A DNA stretch of 64,000 nt from JBCCGR01 sp039029195 (GTDB lineage Bacteria; Pseudomonadota; Alphaproteobacteria; Rhizobiales; Rhizobiaceae): assembly GCA_039029195.1 (NCBI GenBank), contig JBCCGR010000009.1:1-64000 (forward strand), written 5' to 3'. A program made the position numbers and the translations under genes. Under the pieces are notes generated by a model, which did no database searches, had not been told where the DNA came from, and worked only from the letters and a program-made list of their open reading frames with translations. Below, one piece after another: positions 18,162 through 27,170 of the stretch. The number at the start of each line of letters is the position of its first letter. Within the stretch, counting starts at the first letter, position 1.

Positions 18162-18764
18162 TCAGACGGCATTGTCTGACCCGTATCTGGACAAAAACAT
18201 GTCCACACAATCGCCCAGCACAATTGTCTCATCATGGGCCCCCTCTTCTCCAATCAGAAACTTTGGCCAGAAGAAGAACGCCTTCGCGCCTGCTGTCAGC
18301 AGTTCAGTCGCGTAGCTGGGATCGACCTCTTTCAACATTCCGCATTCCACGGCACTGGCCACAACAGATCGAACTGGATTGTTGCTCATTTCGGCGCGCG
18401 CAAACACGCGACGCGCAAGCTCCTGATCCCGTAGAAACTCGGTCATCGCCATGCGGTTAAGGCCCAGATAACGCTCGTCAGTTACCGCCGATATGAAATC
18501 GCTGAGCGCCGTTATGAGTTGTTCACGCACCGGCCTTTCCGGATCAAATGGCTTGGAACGGATGGCACCGGTTTCTGCAACAATGAATTCAACAATCTCA
18601 TCAAACAGCGCCTCCTTGTTGGAGAAGTGTTTGTAAAGGGTTCGGCTGGAAACCTGAGCCTTTTCGGCAATTCGTGTGGTGCGCGCGCCCTCGAATCCGT
18701 GGGTGCGGAACTCTTCAACGGCGGCGTCAATGATGTTTTTTCTTTTAATTTCAGTAAGTTTCAT
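18162..18764 (-). CDS. TetR/AcrR family transcriptional regulator
   Basis: 200 residues. The N-terminal helix-turn-helix reads IIDAAVEEFRTHGFEGARTT, then RIAEKAQVSSRTLYKHFSNKEALF, the canonical TetR DNA-binding region; a C-terminal ligand-binding helical domain follows. It is divergent from the SDR gene at 19013. Two GTAAA-N8-TTTAC palindromes in the spacer are its likely operators, so it probably controls itself and the SDR. Inducer unknown. Confidence 0.9.
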   Translation of the reverse strand: MKLTEIKRKNIIDAAVEEFRTHGFEGARTTRIAEKAQVSSRTLYKHFSNKEALFDEIVEFIVAETGAIRSKPFDPERPVREQLITALSDFISAVTDERYLGLNRMAMTEFLRDQELARRVFARAEMSNNPVRSVVASAVECGMLKEVDPSYATELLTAGAKAFFFWPKFLIGEEGAHDETIVLGDCVDMFLSRYGSDNAV

Positions 18765-18776
18765 GATCTTCTCGCA

Positions 18777-18837
18777 AAAATGTAAAATTCTCTCTTTACA
18801 TTTTCAGTTCTCTCGCTAAGTAAACAGCGTAATTTAC
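18777..18837. promoter_or_regulatory. Two palindromic operators between tetR and the SDR gene
   Basis: Site 1: AAAATGTAAA (18777-18786), 8 bases, TTTACATTTT (18795-18804), a perfect 10-8-10 palindrome. Site 2: GTAAA (18820-18824), 8 bases, TTTAC (18833-18837). Both share the GTAAA-N8-TTTAC core, the spacing expected for TetR dimers. Site 1 is 13 bases from the tetR start, suggesting autorepression. Confidence 0.65.
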
Positions 18838-19012
18838 ACTTACAAGGAAAATCTCCTAACCCTCACCGTCAAGTTCATGAAATCTCTGGCTCAGGAATGG
18901 AATGGAGCCAGGAACCGGGTTTGGGCCTTACCGCAGTTTGGAACGGCCCTGTGACTGTAAATAGAGAGCTTTACCCAACGCACCCCTCGCTATCTTTTAA
19001 AGGATCAAAAAA

Positions 19013-19996
19013 GTGGCAAAATCCAATCCCTTCGGCCCCAAGGGCTGGACACCCGACCGTGTGGGCAATCTCACCGGAAAAACCTATCTTATCACCGGCG
19101 CAAACGCTGGTGCCGGATATGAAGCCGCGAAGATTTTCCTCACCAAAGGCGCGAGCATTGTCATGCTCAATCGTAGTGAGCCCAAATCGAGAAACGCAAT
19201 CGCCAAACTGAAATCAGAACTGGGCTTACAGGTCGACGTGCGCTTCATCCCGATGGACTTGGCAGATCTGGCGTCCGTTCGTGCGGCAGCGGAGCGGGTA
19301 AATGCGGAAGTTCCGCAAATCGACGCCTTCATCCAGAACGCAGCGATCGCCCAGGTGGCCACCCTTCAGTTCACCAAAGACGGTTTTGAAAGCCAGCTTG
19401 GTACGAACCACTATGGTCATTTCCTGTTGACCGGTCTGATTTTCGACCGCCTTGTGGAAAACAAAGCGCGCATCATCGTTGTGGGCAGTGGCGGCCACAA
19501 GATGGGCCACAAGCGCATCCAGTTTGAAGACATCAACTTCAAAGAAAACTACAATCCGCACTACACCTACTGCCATAGCAAATACGCCCAGATGGCATTT
19601 GCCTATGAGCTCGAGCGGCGGGTGAAGGCGGCCAACCTGCCGGTTTCCGTGCATGTCTGTCATCCAGGTGCTGCCCGAACCACGCTCTCAAAGGAAGAAG
19701 CCAACGGGATCACGAAGTTCTTGTTCACGCTGCTCTCGCCCCTTGCTCAATCGGCAGAGCGCGGTGCCTGGCCGGAAGTGCTGTGCGCGACCGAAGACAA
19801 TCTGAAGCCTGCCGCTTACTGCGGACCCACCAGACGGGCCGAGATGGTTGGTCCAGTGGGCGAATGCGCGCTGGAAGAAAGTGTGCTTGATCCGGAGCAG
19901 GCTGCCAAACTGTGGGAACTGTCGGAGGCCGAAACCGGTTTCGCCTGGTCGGCTCAGTCGGGCAAAAACCCGGGCGGCGCGAACGCCGCAGCCTGA
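19013..19996 (+). CDS. Short-chain dehydrogenase/reductase (retinol dehydrogenase/WWOX-like)
   Basis: 327 residues from a GTG start preceded by AAAGGATC. The cofactor motif is TGANAGAGYE (28-37), a variant of TGxxxGIG; the catalytic motif is YCHSK followed by YAQMAF; HPGAARTTL matches the region after the active site. The 20-residue N-terminal extension and longer C-terminus fit the retinol dehydrogenase/oxidoreductase-like SDR group. Regulated probably by the divergent TetR. Substrate unknown. Confidence 0.88.
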   Translation: MAKSNPFGPKGWTPDRVGNLTGKTYLITGANAGAGYEAAKIFLTKGASIVMLNRSEPKSRNAIAKLKSELGLQVDVRFIPMDLADLASVRAAAERVNAEVPQIDAFIQNAAIAQVATLQFTKDGFESQLGTNHYGHFLLTGLIFDRLVENKARIIVVGSGGHKMGHKRIQFEDINFKENYNPHYTYCHSKYAQMAFAYELERRVKAANLPVSVHVCHPGAARTTLSKEEANGITKFLFTLLSPLAQSAERGAWPEVLCATEDNLKPAAYCGPTRRAEMVGPVGECALEESVLDPEQAAKLWELSEAETGFAWSAQSGKNPGGANAAA

Positions 19997-20352
19997 CGGT
20001 TTCCAAGGCATGCACAGTACCTGGCCAGACTGTTGCGACGTCATTGATGTTCGCTCTGATCAGATACCAGATCATCCGGCACAACCGGGTGATCTGCTCA
20101 TCGCTCAGGCTGTTCGTTGATTTGAGCAGCGCGTTCCTCACCTCCTAGACAAGTTCAGCACAACCGGTGATAGTTGCTGCATTGATCGCAAAGCATTGAT
20201 GCACATGAACGGCATTATCTCCTACTCCCACCGAGACCGGCGCGAATTCGAGAACACAACCGAATCCTCCAAAACTACACATCTTCGCTTTCCGGTTGTT
20301 TTACGGCCTGACCCTACCTAAATCCATTGAAAGCAATTTGAGAGGATTTTCT
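19997..20352. other. Intergenic stretch, no gene seen
   Basis: About 350 bases between the SDR and the LRR gene. Base use becomes more AT-rich near 20200-20290. No convincing ORF, RNA gene or repeat. It presumably contains the promoter of the LRR gene. Confidence 0.5.
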
Positions 20353-22353
20353 TTGCCCCTTGGTAACGAGCCACCGTCACCAGACCTTCTAAAAGAACTT
20401 GAGGACGTTGCCGAGAAGGCTAGAGAAGTGGCCGAGGCACTGGATCGCCTTGCCAATTTTGGTCTGCCTGACGGATTTCCGCTCGAGCCCCTAAAGCTGG
20501 AACTTGCCACGCTGGTTCGTTTACCGAAAGGTACGGCAGAGGGCTGCCGAAACCCGTTGCTCATTGCCCGCAATCGCATCCCAACGCTGCGCAATGCGTT
20601 TTTCGCCCGAGAGCGGGATGTAAAACCATCTGAAACGGACGATGAGGCACCGCCACCCCTCACCCGTGGCATGACGCTTGATGTCCGGCTTAGCGAACTG
20701 CTGATTGCGGTGAGTTCAGCGCTCACCCAATATCAGCAGGATGCCGAAATCGACCTGCCGGATGACACCAAGCCCGACCCAGCGCTGAAAAACCCCGACT
20801 CTGAAGATGATCAAAGCCCGATCAACAACTCGCTGGCCCTCGAAAAAGCTCTGAGCGAAGCAAGCCGGTCGTTTGATGACGAAACTGTTGGCGACAACAA
20901 GGACGCGGACACGCTGCGTCGCCAGTTGAACGACACAAAAACGGAAAATCAGCTCACACGCGCGGAACTGCAGATGCCAACGACGCGAGAGCGGTGGCTG
21001 ACGCCCATTCTCGATCGTTTGCGCAGAGCCCCGGAAGCAATTGAAGCAACGGCCAGGCTGGTCAGAGCGGCAGTAATTGTGGGTACACCACTGGCCAAGC
21101 GCATTGAGGATTTTTCCAGCGACGGCGTGAAATTTATCGGTGAACAGATCGTTAAGACAACCAGGTCGGTTGAAGAAGCCATGCAGCGATGGAAGGAGAT
21201 GCGCGACGCTCCGAAAACACCCGCCAATCTGCCTGCTGACTTCGATCTCTTCAAAATTCACGAGATGATCGTAGCTGGCGTCGCCCCACCGCAATCTTGG
21301 GTACCCTTCATAGAGGACTTGGATTTCTACGAGCGGAACGGCGAGCTAATCAGCGACGACGACAAGCCATCGGACTTGGCACCGCTAGCCAGATTGACGG
21401 CGCTGAAAAGTCTTGACCTCGACGGTTGCTCGGCCATTGATCTGACACCGTTGATAACACTGGGAGCGCTTGAAATTCTCTATCTCAGCAGCTCACAGAT
21501 CAATGACCTCACTCCAGTCAAACACCTCCAAAATCTAGCAGTACTCAATCTCTACAACTCAAATGTTGCCGACATCAAGCCACTCAAACACCTCAAAAAC
21601 TTGTCAAGCCTCTATCTTCACCGCACGCAGGTCGCGGACATCACACCGCTGAAAGAACTCGACAACCTCACGGCACTCACTCTCTCAAACACGCAGGTCG
21701 CCGACGTCGCGTCCCTCAAAGACGTCGATAACCTCATTGAACTACATCTCGGCGACACACTGATCACTGACGTCACGCCACTCAAAGACCTCAAAAACCT
21801 CTCAAAACTCTATTTACCCAGCACACAGGTTACGGACTTCAAACCGATCAAAGATCTCCAACACCTATCAACACTCGACCTCTCGCACACGCAGCTCGAG
21901 GACATCGCGCCGCTCAAAGACCTCAAGAACCTCACAACTCTCGATCTCTCAGACACGCTGATCGCGGACATCGGGCCGCTCAAAGGCCTCAAAAACCTCT
22001 CGAATCTCAAACTCGCAGACACAAAGGTTGCAGACATCGCGCCGCTCAAAGACCTCGAAAACCTCTCGAAACTCGATTTGCAATACACGCAGGTTCATGA
22101 CATCGTTCCTCTTAAGGACCTCAAGAACCTCTTGACACTTGATCTCGACGCCACGCAGGTCACAGACGTCACGCCACTCGAAAACCTAAACAACCTCTTG
22201 GAACTCGATTTCCGAAACACGCAGGTTGCTGACATCACACCACTCAAGGAACTCAACAACCTCGAAAGAATATTTCTCCAGAACACGCAGGTCAGCCAAG
22301 ATGATCCGGTCGTCAAAGCGCTGGAGGAGCGCGGAGTCGAAGTTATCATGTGA
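20353..22353 (+). CDS. Leucine-rich repeat protein with charged N-terminal helical region
   Basis: About 666 residues from a TTG at 20353 preceded by AGAGGA six bases upstream; the frame is open back to another TTG at 20296 without an SD sequence. No signal peptide is visible. Residues 1-340 are charged and helical (ELEDVAEKAREVAEAL; TLRRQLNDTKTENQLTRAEL) with a possible coiled coil. From about residue 344 there are 14 consecutive 22-residue leucine-rich repeats of the internalin/LRR_4 type, e.g. KDLKNLTTLDLSDTLIADIGPL, ending with a short cap. LRRs bind proteins. A cytoplasmic interaction or immunity-like role is possible; nothing nearby identifies a partner. Confidence 0.8.
   Translation: MPLGNEPPSPDLLKELEDVAEKAREVAEALDRLANFGLPDGFPLEPLKLELATLVRLPKGTAEGCRNPLLIARNRIPTLRNAFFARERDVKPSETDDEAPPPLTRGMTLDVRLSELLIAVSSALTQYQQDAEIDLPDDTKPDPALKNPDSEDDQSPINNSLALEKALSEASRSFDDETVGDNKDADTLRRQLNDTKTENQLTRAELQMPTTRERWLTPILDRLRRAPEAIEATARLVRAAVIVGTPLAKRIEDFSSDGVKFIGEQIVKTTRSVEEAMQRWKEMRDAPKTPANLPADFDLFKIHEMIVAGVAPPQSWVPFIEDLDFYERNGELISDDDKPSDLAPLARLTALKSLDLDGCSAIDLTPLITLGALEILYLSSSQINDLTPVKHLQNLAVLNLYNSNVADIKPLKHLKNLSSLYLHRTQVADITPLKELDNLTALTLSNTQVADVASLKDVDNLIELHLGDTLITDVTPLKDLKNLSKLYLPSTQVTDFKPIKDLQHLSTLDLSHTQLEDIAPLKDLKNLTTLDLSDTLIADIGPLKGLKNLSNLKLADTKVADIAPLKDLENLSKLDLQYTQVHDIVPLKDLKNLLTLDLDATQVTDVTPLENLNNLLELDFRNTQVADITPLKELNNLERIFLQNTQVSQDDPVVKALEERGVEVIM
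21384..22311 (+). repeat. 66-bp tandem repeats encoding 14 LRR units
   Basis: The DNA repeats with a 66-base period (22 codons), with phrases like CTCAAAGACCTCAAAAACCT recurring and a trinucleotide-rich ACGCAGGTCGCGGACATC segment. Units 7, 9 and 12 are the closest to each other, which suggests expansion by slippage or recombination. Confidence 0.8.
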
Positions 22354-22641
22354 CACCGAGTCCATGTTGCGTCTAACTTCCACTGCGCTGAGAACGAGCC
22401 ATGGTTTCCCGCATTCTCGTCTTGCTCAGCTAACCATCACTCACCGCCTGAGGCGACGACCGGCCAGTCGCACCGCCTGCCCTGCCGGAGAGCAGGAATA
22501 TTGTGCTGCGTGGGCTAAAAATCGATAAATCCGTCGAGCGCGAAGGCGTTGCTCAGACCTGCCTCCAGGTTCAGCCTTCTCAACCCGTCAACACTCACCA
22601 CCCGCAAACGCTCTCACCCGCAACTTCCTGCTTGCTTTAAC

Positions 22642-22657
22642 ATAAAGATTTCTTTAT
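22642..22657. promoter_or_regulatory. ATAAAGA-N2-TCTTTAT operator upstream of the homocysteine methyltransferase
   Basis: ATAAAGA (22642-22648), TT, TCTTTAT (22651-22657) is a perfect palindrome, followed by a further half-site ATCTTTAT (22658-22665). It is 47 bases upstream of the start at 22705. The same core occurs at 37790-37811 before the pterin methyltransferase. It resembles, from memory, operators of the SAH-responsive ArsR-family regulator SahR that controls methionine-cycle genes in Proteobacteria; no such regulator is encoded in this window. Confidence 0.6.
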
Positions 22658-22704
22658 ATCTTTATTTTAGGATACATCTATCTGAAACGTGATTGAGTGA
22701 GACC

Positions 22705-23709
22705 ATGGCCACAAAACTCTCGCAACGACTGGCTGAAACCCCGATTTTGCTGGCTGATGGCGCAACGGGAACCAACTATTTCGAGATGGATCTTCAGGCC
22801 GGTGATGCGCCGGAACTCTGGAATGTGGACGCCCCGCACAAGGTGGAAAGCCTGCACCAGCGCTTTGTCGACGCCGGTGCTGATATCATTCTTGCTAACA
22901 CATTTGGTGGCACGGCCAATCGGCTGAAGCTGCACAATGCGCAGAATCGCGTGCATGAGCTCAACAAGGCGGGCGCCGAAATCGCCCGCAAAGTGGCAGA
23001 TAGCGCGAAGCGCGATGTGATTGTTGCCGGTTCTGTTGGCCCCACCGGGGATCTTTTCGTGCCCTTGGGTGAACTGACCGAAGACGCCGCGATCAAAGCC
23101 TTTTCCGATCAGATTGCGGGCCTGAAAGCCGGCGGCGCTGACTTGATCTGGATTGAAACCATGTCGTCGCGTGAGGAAATCAACGCAGCCGCCAAAGCTG
23201 CCAGTGCGCACGACATGGAGTATGTGGTTACCGCAAGCTTCGACACTGCGGGCAAAACAATGATGGGCATAGCACCGACGGAGTTGGGAGGCATTTCGGA
23301 AGCCTTGAACCCGCCACCAATCGCCTACGGTGCCAACTGCGGTGTCGGCGCATCAGATCTGCTCTCTTCAGTGCTCGACATGACGAGCGGCGAAAAAGAC
23401 TGCTGCGTCGTCGCAAAAGCAAATTGCGGCATTCCGCAGTTCGAGGGTGAGAAGATCGTCTATTCCGGCACCCCGGATCTGATGGCCAAATATGTTGATC
23501 TCGCAATCAACGCAGGTGCCCGGATCATCGGTGGCTGCTGCGGCACCTCGCCAGCCCATCTGAAGTTCATGCGCGACGCGATTGACAATCACCAGCCGTC
23601 TTCACGGCCAAACCTCGCCGAAATAACGACCAAGATTGGCCCGTTCACCAATCCAACAGCGGGTGAATCGGCGGTCCCGCGGCGTGAGCGCCGACGGCGT
23701 CGGGCGTGA
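22705..23709 (+). CDS. Betaine/homocysteine S-methyltransferase-type protein
   Basis: 334 residues starting at the ATG at 22705; a TTG four codons upstream is less likely. It is the zinc-dependent homocysteine S-methyltransferase barrel: LADGATGTNYFE (16-27), ANTFGGT (64-70), and zinc ligands Cys212 (YGANCGVG) and Cys278/279 (GGCCGTSPAH). The family transfers methyl from betaine, S-methylmethionine, DMSP-like sulfonium or methyl-folate to homocysteine. It ends in an Arg-rich tail, PRRERRRRRA. Betaine is favoured by the neighbourhood. The upstream ATAAAGA palindrome suggests methionine/SAH control. No cobalamin-binding domain is present, so it is not full MetH. Confidence 0.85.
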   Translation: MATKLSQRLAETPILLADGATGTNYFEMDLQAGDAPELWNVDAPHKVESLHQRFVDAGADIILANTFGGTANRLKLHNAQNRVHELNKAGAEIARKVADSAKRDVIVAGSVGPTGDLFVPLGELTEDAAIKAFSDQIAGLKAGGADLIWIETMSSREEINAAAKAASAHDMEYVVTASFDTAGKTMMGIAPTELGGISEALNPPPIAYGANCGVGASDLLSSVLDMTSGEKDCCVVAKANCGIPQFEGEKIVYSGTPDLMAKYVDLAINAGARIIGGCCGTSPAHLKFMRDAIDNHQPSSRPNLAEITTKIGPFTNPTAGESAVPRRERRRRRA

Positions 23710-23718
23710 TCAGACCGG

Positions 23719-24384
23719 CTATTCACCCACCACAGCGCGTTTGAACGCCCGCATGTGAAACGCCATGTGCGGGCTTTCGCTCATATGGGCCGTGCCCACA
23801 GGGCAGGCTGAGCGCGCCAGACAACCATCCCGTACGCAGCCATAGCCGCTGGATGATCCGATATGCGCGACGCAAGCCGGTACATCATAGCCATCTGGCG
23901 AGAACGCTCCGACAGGACAGGAGCTGAGGCAGGGTTTGGCGTCACAGCTTTCACAAGGGTGATCGGTGACTGAAGGGGGAACAATTTCCTCAACCGGAAT
24001 CATCAGCGCTGCGCGTAAAGCAAACCACAAGCCGTACTCCGGATGGATCAGCAGACCCATTGGTGACTGGCTCACACCAAGCGCTGCAATCGCCCATTGC
24101 TGAAAAGGCCAGACCGCATCACCAAAGGGATATCGCGCTTCCGCTCCAATCGATTCAGCAAGCGGATCAATGATGTCACGGGTCCAGGTGTTCAGGGGAT
24201 CGGCGACCCCGTTGAGATAGGGTTCGGAATTGGAGAATGGTGACCAGATGCGGCTCCCCACATTGCCGATCAGCAGGCCGGTTTCACCCGCTTCATCACA
24301 AAACCAGCCGAAGAGCTCAAAACCGGAAGGCGCGAGATGATCCCGCGCCCTGGATTCGATTTTTGCGGTGTCAAGCAATTCCAT
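23719..24384 (-). CDS. 4Fe-4S dicluster-type ferredoxin-like protein
   Basis: 221 residues. The C-terminal third has two Cys clusters: CESCDAKPCLSSCPVGAF, then YGCVRDGCLARSACPVG, with an additional CVAH between; these fit one or two 4Fe-4S centres of the type found in epoxyqueuosine reductase-like and reductive dehalogenase-associated proteins. The N-terminal 130 residues (GFELFGWFCDEAGETGLLIGNVGS, NTWTRDIIDPLAE) resemble the QueG/MMACHC-like region without a full barrel. It is convergent with the homocysteine methyltransferase (9-base gap), a redox role for corrinoid chemistry being one possible reading. Function unproven. Confidence 0.7.
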   Translation of the reverse strand: MELLDTAKIESRARDHLAPSGFELFGWFCDEAGETGLLIGNVGSRIWSPFSNSEPYLNGVADPLNTWTRDIIDPLAESIGAEARYPFGDAVWPFQQWAIAALGVSQSPMGLLIHPEYGLWFALRAALMIPVEEIVPPSVTDHPCESCDAKPCLSSCPVGAFSPDGYDVPACVAHIGSSSGYGCVRDGCLARSACPVGTAHMSESPHMAFHMRAFKRAVVGE

Positions 24385-25001
24385 GCAGTCAGCGATGGCA
24401 CTTCAATGGGCTCTTTATCAACTCAGTTGATTTCTGCAGCAATTGCAACACATTCAATGTCATCTTCGGGCCATTTAACTGCAAACGAGAATGAGACTTC
24501 CTGATTGCTGCTTTTCCTTTGCCATTGCCGCCAGAGTGGCAATCCAGGGCCACATTCGACACAGTATCCAAACAACTCCCCAGCTTGCCGCTCTGGACAC
24601 CCGCCATCAGCGGGTGTGACAAAGATAAAAGGTTCTGGCGTTCCCGCTTTGTTATCAACTCTGTTTGTGTTGGTTGATTTGGTCTCTGATTCTTGCGTTT
24701 GGTGATTGGCTGCCCCGCGAAGGGCGGACTGCGCTGTTCAATTTTCACTCCTCACATTCCCCTTCCTCCGTCACCCTGACGAAGGTCAGGGTCCAGGTGG
24801 GGTTGCGTCAGATGAGATGTTTGGCGTTGTTCGGGAAGTCGCAGCGCGTTGGCTTTGTTGCTTGCCGTGCAAGACAATTCGCATCGCTCCGGCAGCAATC
24901 GCACCTGGATCCCGGGCCAAGCCCGGGATGACGATGGAGAGGGTGTACAATGCGAACAAAGTTGATGACGATTGAGGGTCAATTCAGGCGACAGTCCAAG
25001 C
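24385..25001. other. Long intergenic region without a supported gene
   Basis: About 617 bases between two leftward genes. A 119-codon open frame on the minus strand has no recognisable features and is not annotated. The right half holds an inverted intergenic repeat (24769-24935). Confidence 0.5.
24769..24935. repeat. Inverted intergenic repeat, GTCACCCTGAC...GTCAGGG type
   Basis: The left end is a hairpin (ACCCTGAC 24773-24780, GTCAGGGT 24785-24792) followed by CCAGGTGGGGTTGCG. The right end has CACCTGG and a hairpin ATCCCGGGC (24908-24916)/GCCCGGGAT (24920-24928) followed by GACG. The ends are in inverted orientation, GTCA...CCAGG and CCTGG...TGAC, as in widespread alphaproteobacterial palindromic elements. 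Confidence 0.6.
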
Positions 25002-27170
25002 TCACTCCTTGGGCTGCGCGGGTTTTGCGGCAGGTTCCGTGAGAATGGTCGAATTGGCAAGCCCGCCCGCCATGCGCACGAGCTGCAGGAAGGTGCTGCG
25101 ATAACCAAAGAGATCATCACCTCTCGCCTTGGCGGCCATGGTTGCGATGTTCTCATACGACGTGTCGCTGAGCGCCGTGTTGCCGCGCAGTTTTTGCGCA
25201 AAGGCTGCAACAGCGACCGAAAAGCGCACATCGACTGCCGCTTCGCCAAAGTCCGCAACCGCCTCTGACGCTGTCACAGGCGTTTCAATGAGTTTGCTTT
25301 TGCTCTCCTTCGGCAGTTTGTAGCGCAGTTTCAGAAAGCCGATTTCGTCTGACTGGGCCGTCGCAACAGCTTCCTTCTTCTCGCCGTAGCGTAGCGGCGT
25401 GTTGAGCACGGCGTCGGAACCAACAGGCGTGATCTCATAGATTGCGGTTACCGAATGACCGGAGCCGATGTCTCCGGCATCCACCTTGTCATTGTTGAAA
25501 TCCTCACGCTTCAGCGCCCGGGTTTCATAGCCAATGAGGCGGTATTCCGCGACCTGTGCCGGGTTGAACTCCATTTGGATCTTCACATCCTTGGCGATGG
25601 GGAACAGCGTTGATCCCGCCTCCTGCACCAGCGTTTTCTGCGCCTCCGCCAGCGTATCGATATAGGCGGCGGTGCCATTGCCGTTTTGCGCCAGCGACTG
25701 CATCAGCGCATCATTGTAGTTGCCCCGTCCAAAACCAAAGACTGAGAGGAAGATGCCGCTTTTGCGCTTTTCCGCGATGAAGGTTTTGAGATCATCGGGG
25801 TTGGAAATTCCAACATTGAAGTCACCATCGGTTGCGAGCATCACCCGATTGACGCCATCCTTCACGAATGCCTGCTGTGCTAGCCGATAGGCCTGCTCAA
25901 TGCCCTGCGCACCGGCGGTGGAGCCCCCTGCCCGCAGATTTTCAAGTGCGGAAAGAATGGCTGTGCGATCTGACGCTTTGGTTGGCTTCAATGCCGTTCC
26001 GGCATGGCCCGCATAGGTGACAATGGAGACCGTATCGTCCGGATTCAATTTGCTCAAAAGCAGGCGGAACGATTTGATTAGCAAGGGCAATTTGTCCGGC
26101 GCGCTCATGGAACCAGACACGTCGAGCAGGAACACCAGATTGGCTTTTGGGCGGTCCGCCGGTTCGATATCAAAGCCCTGAATGCCGATATGCATGAGCT
26201 TTGTGCCCGTGTTCCAGGGAGTCGGCGTGATGGTCACATTGGCGCGGAACGGCCGGTCACGATTTTCCGGCAGCTTGTAGGAATAATCAAAGTAGTTGAT
26301 CATTTCCTCCACGCGAACCATGTCGCGATTTGGCAGCGTGCCGTTTAAAAGCGAACGCCGAACGCGGGAATAGGACGCTGTGTCGACGTCAATCGAGAAG
26401 GTGGAGACCGGGTTGGTCGCAACCGACTTCACCGCATTGTCGTCAAATTTGGTGTATTTCTCGCTGCCGCCTTCCGCGATCACCGGACGTTGCGGAGCGG
26501 GCTCGGCTATCTCAAGTGGCGCCGGTTTGCTGGCGATGCGCGCCCGATTTCCCGAAGTTGCTCCTGCATTCGGTCGCGAATAGCTCGGCCTGGCTTTGCG
26601 GGCAACGCGCCCATCCTGCTGAGGTGCGGCGCTCAACAAGCCGCCCAAACCCTGAGATTGACCCTGAGACTGTCCCTGTGAGCGACGCTCAGCGCGCGGT
26701 GCTTCCGCCTCTTCGGCGAGTTGTTTGATGACCGGCGCATTTTCGAGCTTCGCAACCTGATCGACCGGCTTGGTCTTTTCCAGGTCTTTAGGCGTGTCTG
26801 TTGTTACAGCGGCATCATCGCCAATGCGGGTTTCTTGCGTAACGGGTGCAAATGCGGCCTCATCCTGCAGGAAGGAATAACTCACCACACCGGCAACCGG
26901 CAGCAGCATCACGCCGCTGAGTGCGGCGAGTTTTGCGCGGGAAAGGGAAAAGGCGGGTTTCGAAATTGCGTTCATAATTTTGCTCCATAGGCTTGGGTCT
27001 ATGGAGGTAGGACGAGCCACATCAGCCGATCCTTGGGGTACGGGCGAAATATTTTTCGATTCAGCAGCATCAAAGGCTTCCATCGCGGCAAAAACCGCCC
27101 GCTCCCGCGCCGCATCGGACGGGCGTGGCACTTTGATATCCTTCAGCTTTTTCAGTTCATCATCCATCAT
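25002..27170 (-). CDS. YfbK-like vWA protein with DUF3520, possible anti-sigma partner
   Basis: 722 residues. The N-terminal 85 residues are charged and cytoplasmic-like (DDELKKLKDIKVPRPSDAAR), followed by one membrane segment LAALSGVMLLPVAGVVSYSF, a Pro/Gln-rich linker, a von Willebrand N-terminal region (FSIDVDTASYSRVRRSLL), a vWA domain with MIDAS motif LLDVSGSMSAPDK and TDGDFNVGIS, and a C-terminal DUF3520 domain. The ATG overlaps the stop of the ECF sigma gene (ATGA), so the two are translationally coupled. The topology (cytoplasmic N-terminus, one TM, external vWA domain) would suit a membrane anti-sigma factor; that role is inferred. Confidence 0.88.
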   Translation of the reverse strand: MMDDELKKLKDIKVPRPSDAARERAVFAAMEAFDAAESKNISPVPQGSADVARPTSIDPSLWSKIMNAISKPAFSLSRAKLAALSGVMLLPVAGVVSYSFLQDEAAFAPVTQETRIGDDAAVTTDTPKDLEKTKPVDQVAKLENAPVIKQLAEEAEAPRAERRSQGQSQGQSQGLGGLLSAAPQQDGRVARKARPSYSRPNAGATSGNRARIASKPAPLEIAEPAPQRPVIAEGGSEKYTKFDDNAVKSVATNPVSTFSIDVDTASYSRVRRSLLNGTLPNRDMVRVEEMINYFDYSYKLPENRDRPFRANVTITPTPWNTGTKLMHIGIQGFDIEPADRPKANLVFLLDVSGSMSAPDKLPLLIKSFRLLLSKLNPDDTVSIVTYAGHAGTALKPTKASDRTAILSALENLRAGGSTAGAQGIEQAYRLAQQAFVKDGVNRVMLATDGDFNVGISNPDDLKTFIAEKRKSGIFLSVFGFGRGNYNDALMQSLAQNGNGTAAYIDTLAEAQKTLVQEAGSTLFPIAKDVKIQMEFNPAQVAEYRLIGYETRALKREDFNNDKVDAGDIGSGHSVTAIYEITPVGSDAVLNTPLRYGEKKEAVATAQSDEIGFLKLRYKLPKESKSKLIETPVTASEAVADFGEAAVDVRFSVAVAAFAQKLRGNTALSDTSYENIATMAAKARGDDLFGYRSTFLQLVRMAGGLANSTILTEPAAKPAQPKE

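Noticed and set aside
21384..22311. Tandem repeats considered as a CRISPR array
   Set aside because: The period is 66 bases and in frame with an LRR protein; there are no unique spacers.
24389..24748. Open frame of 119 codons on the minus strand
   Set aside because: No domain, no start context, base use like the non-coding flanks.
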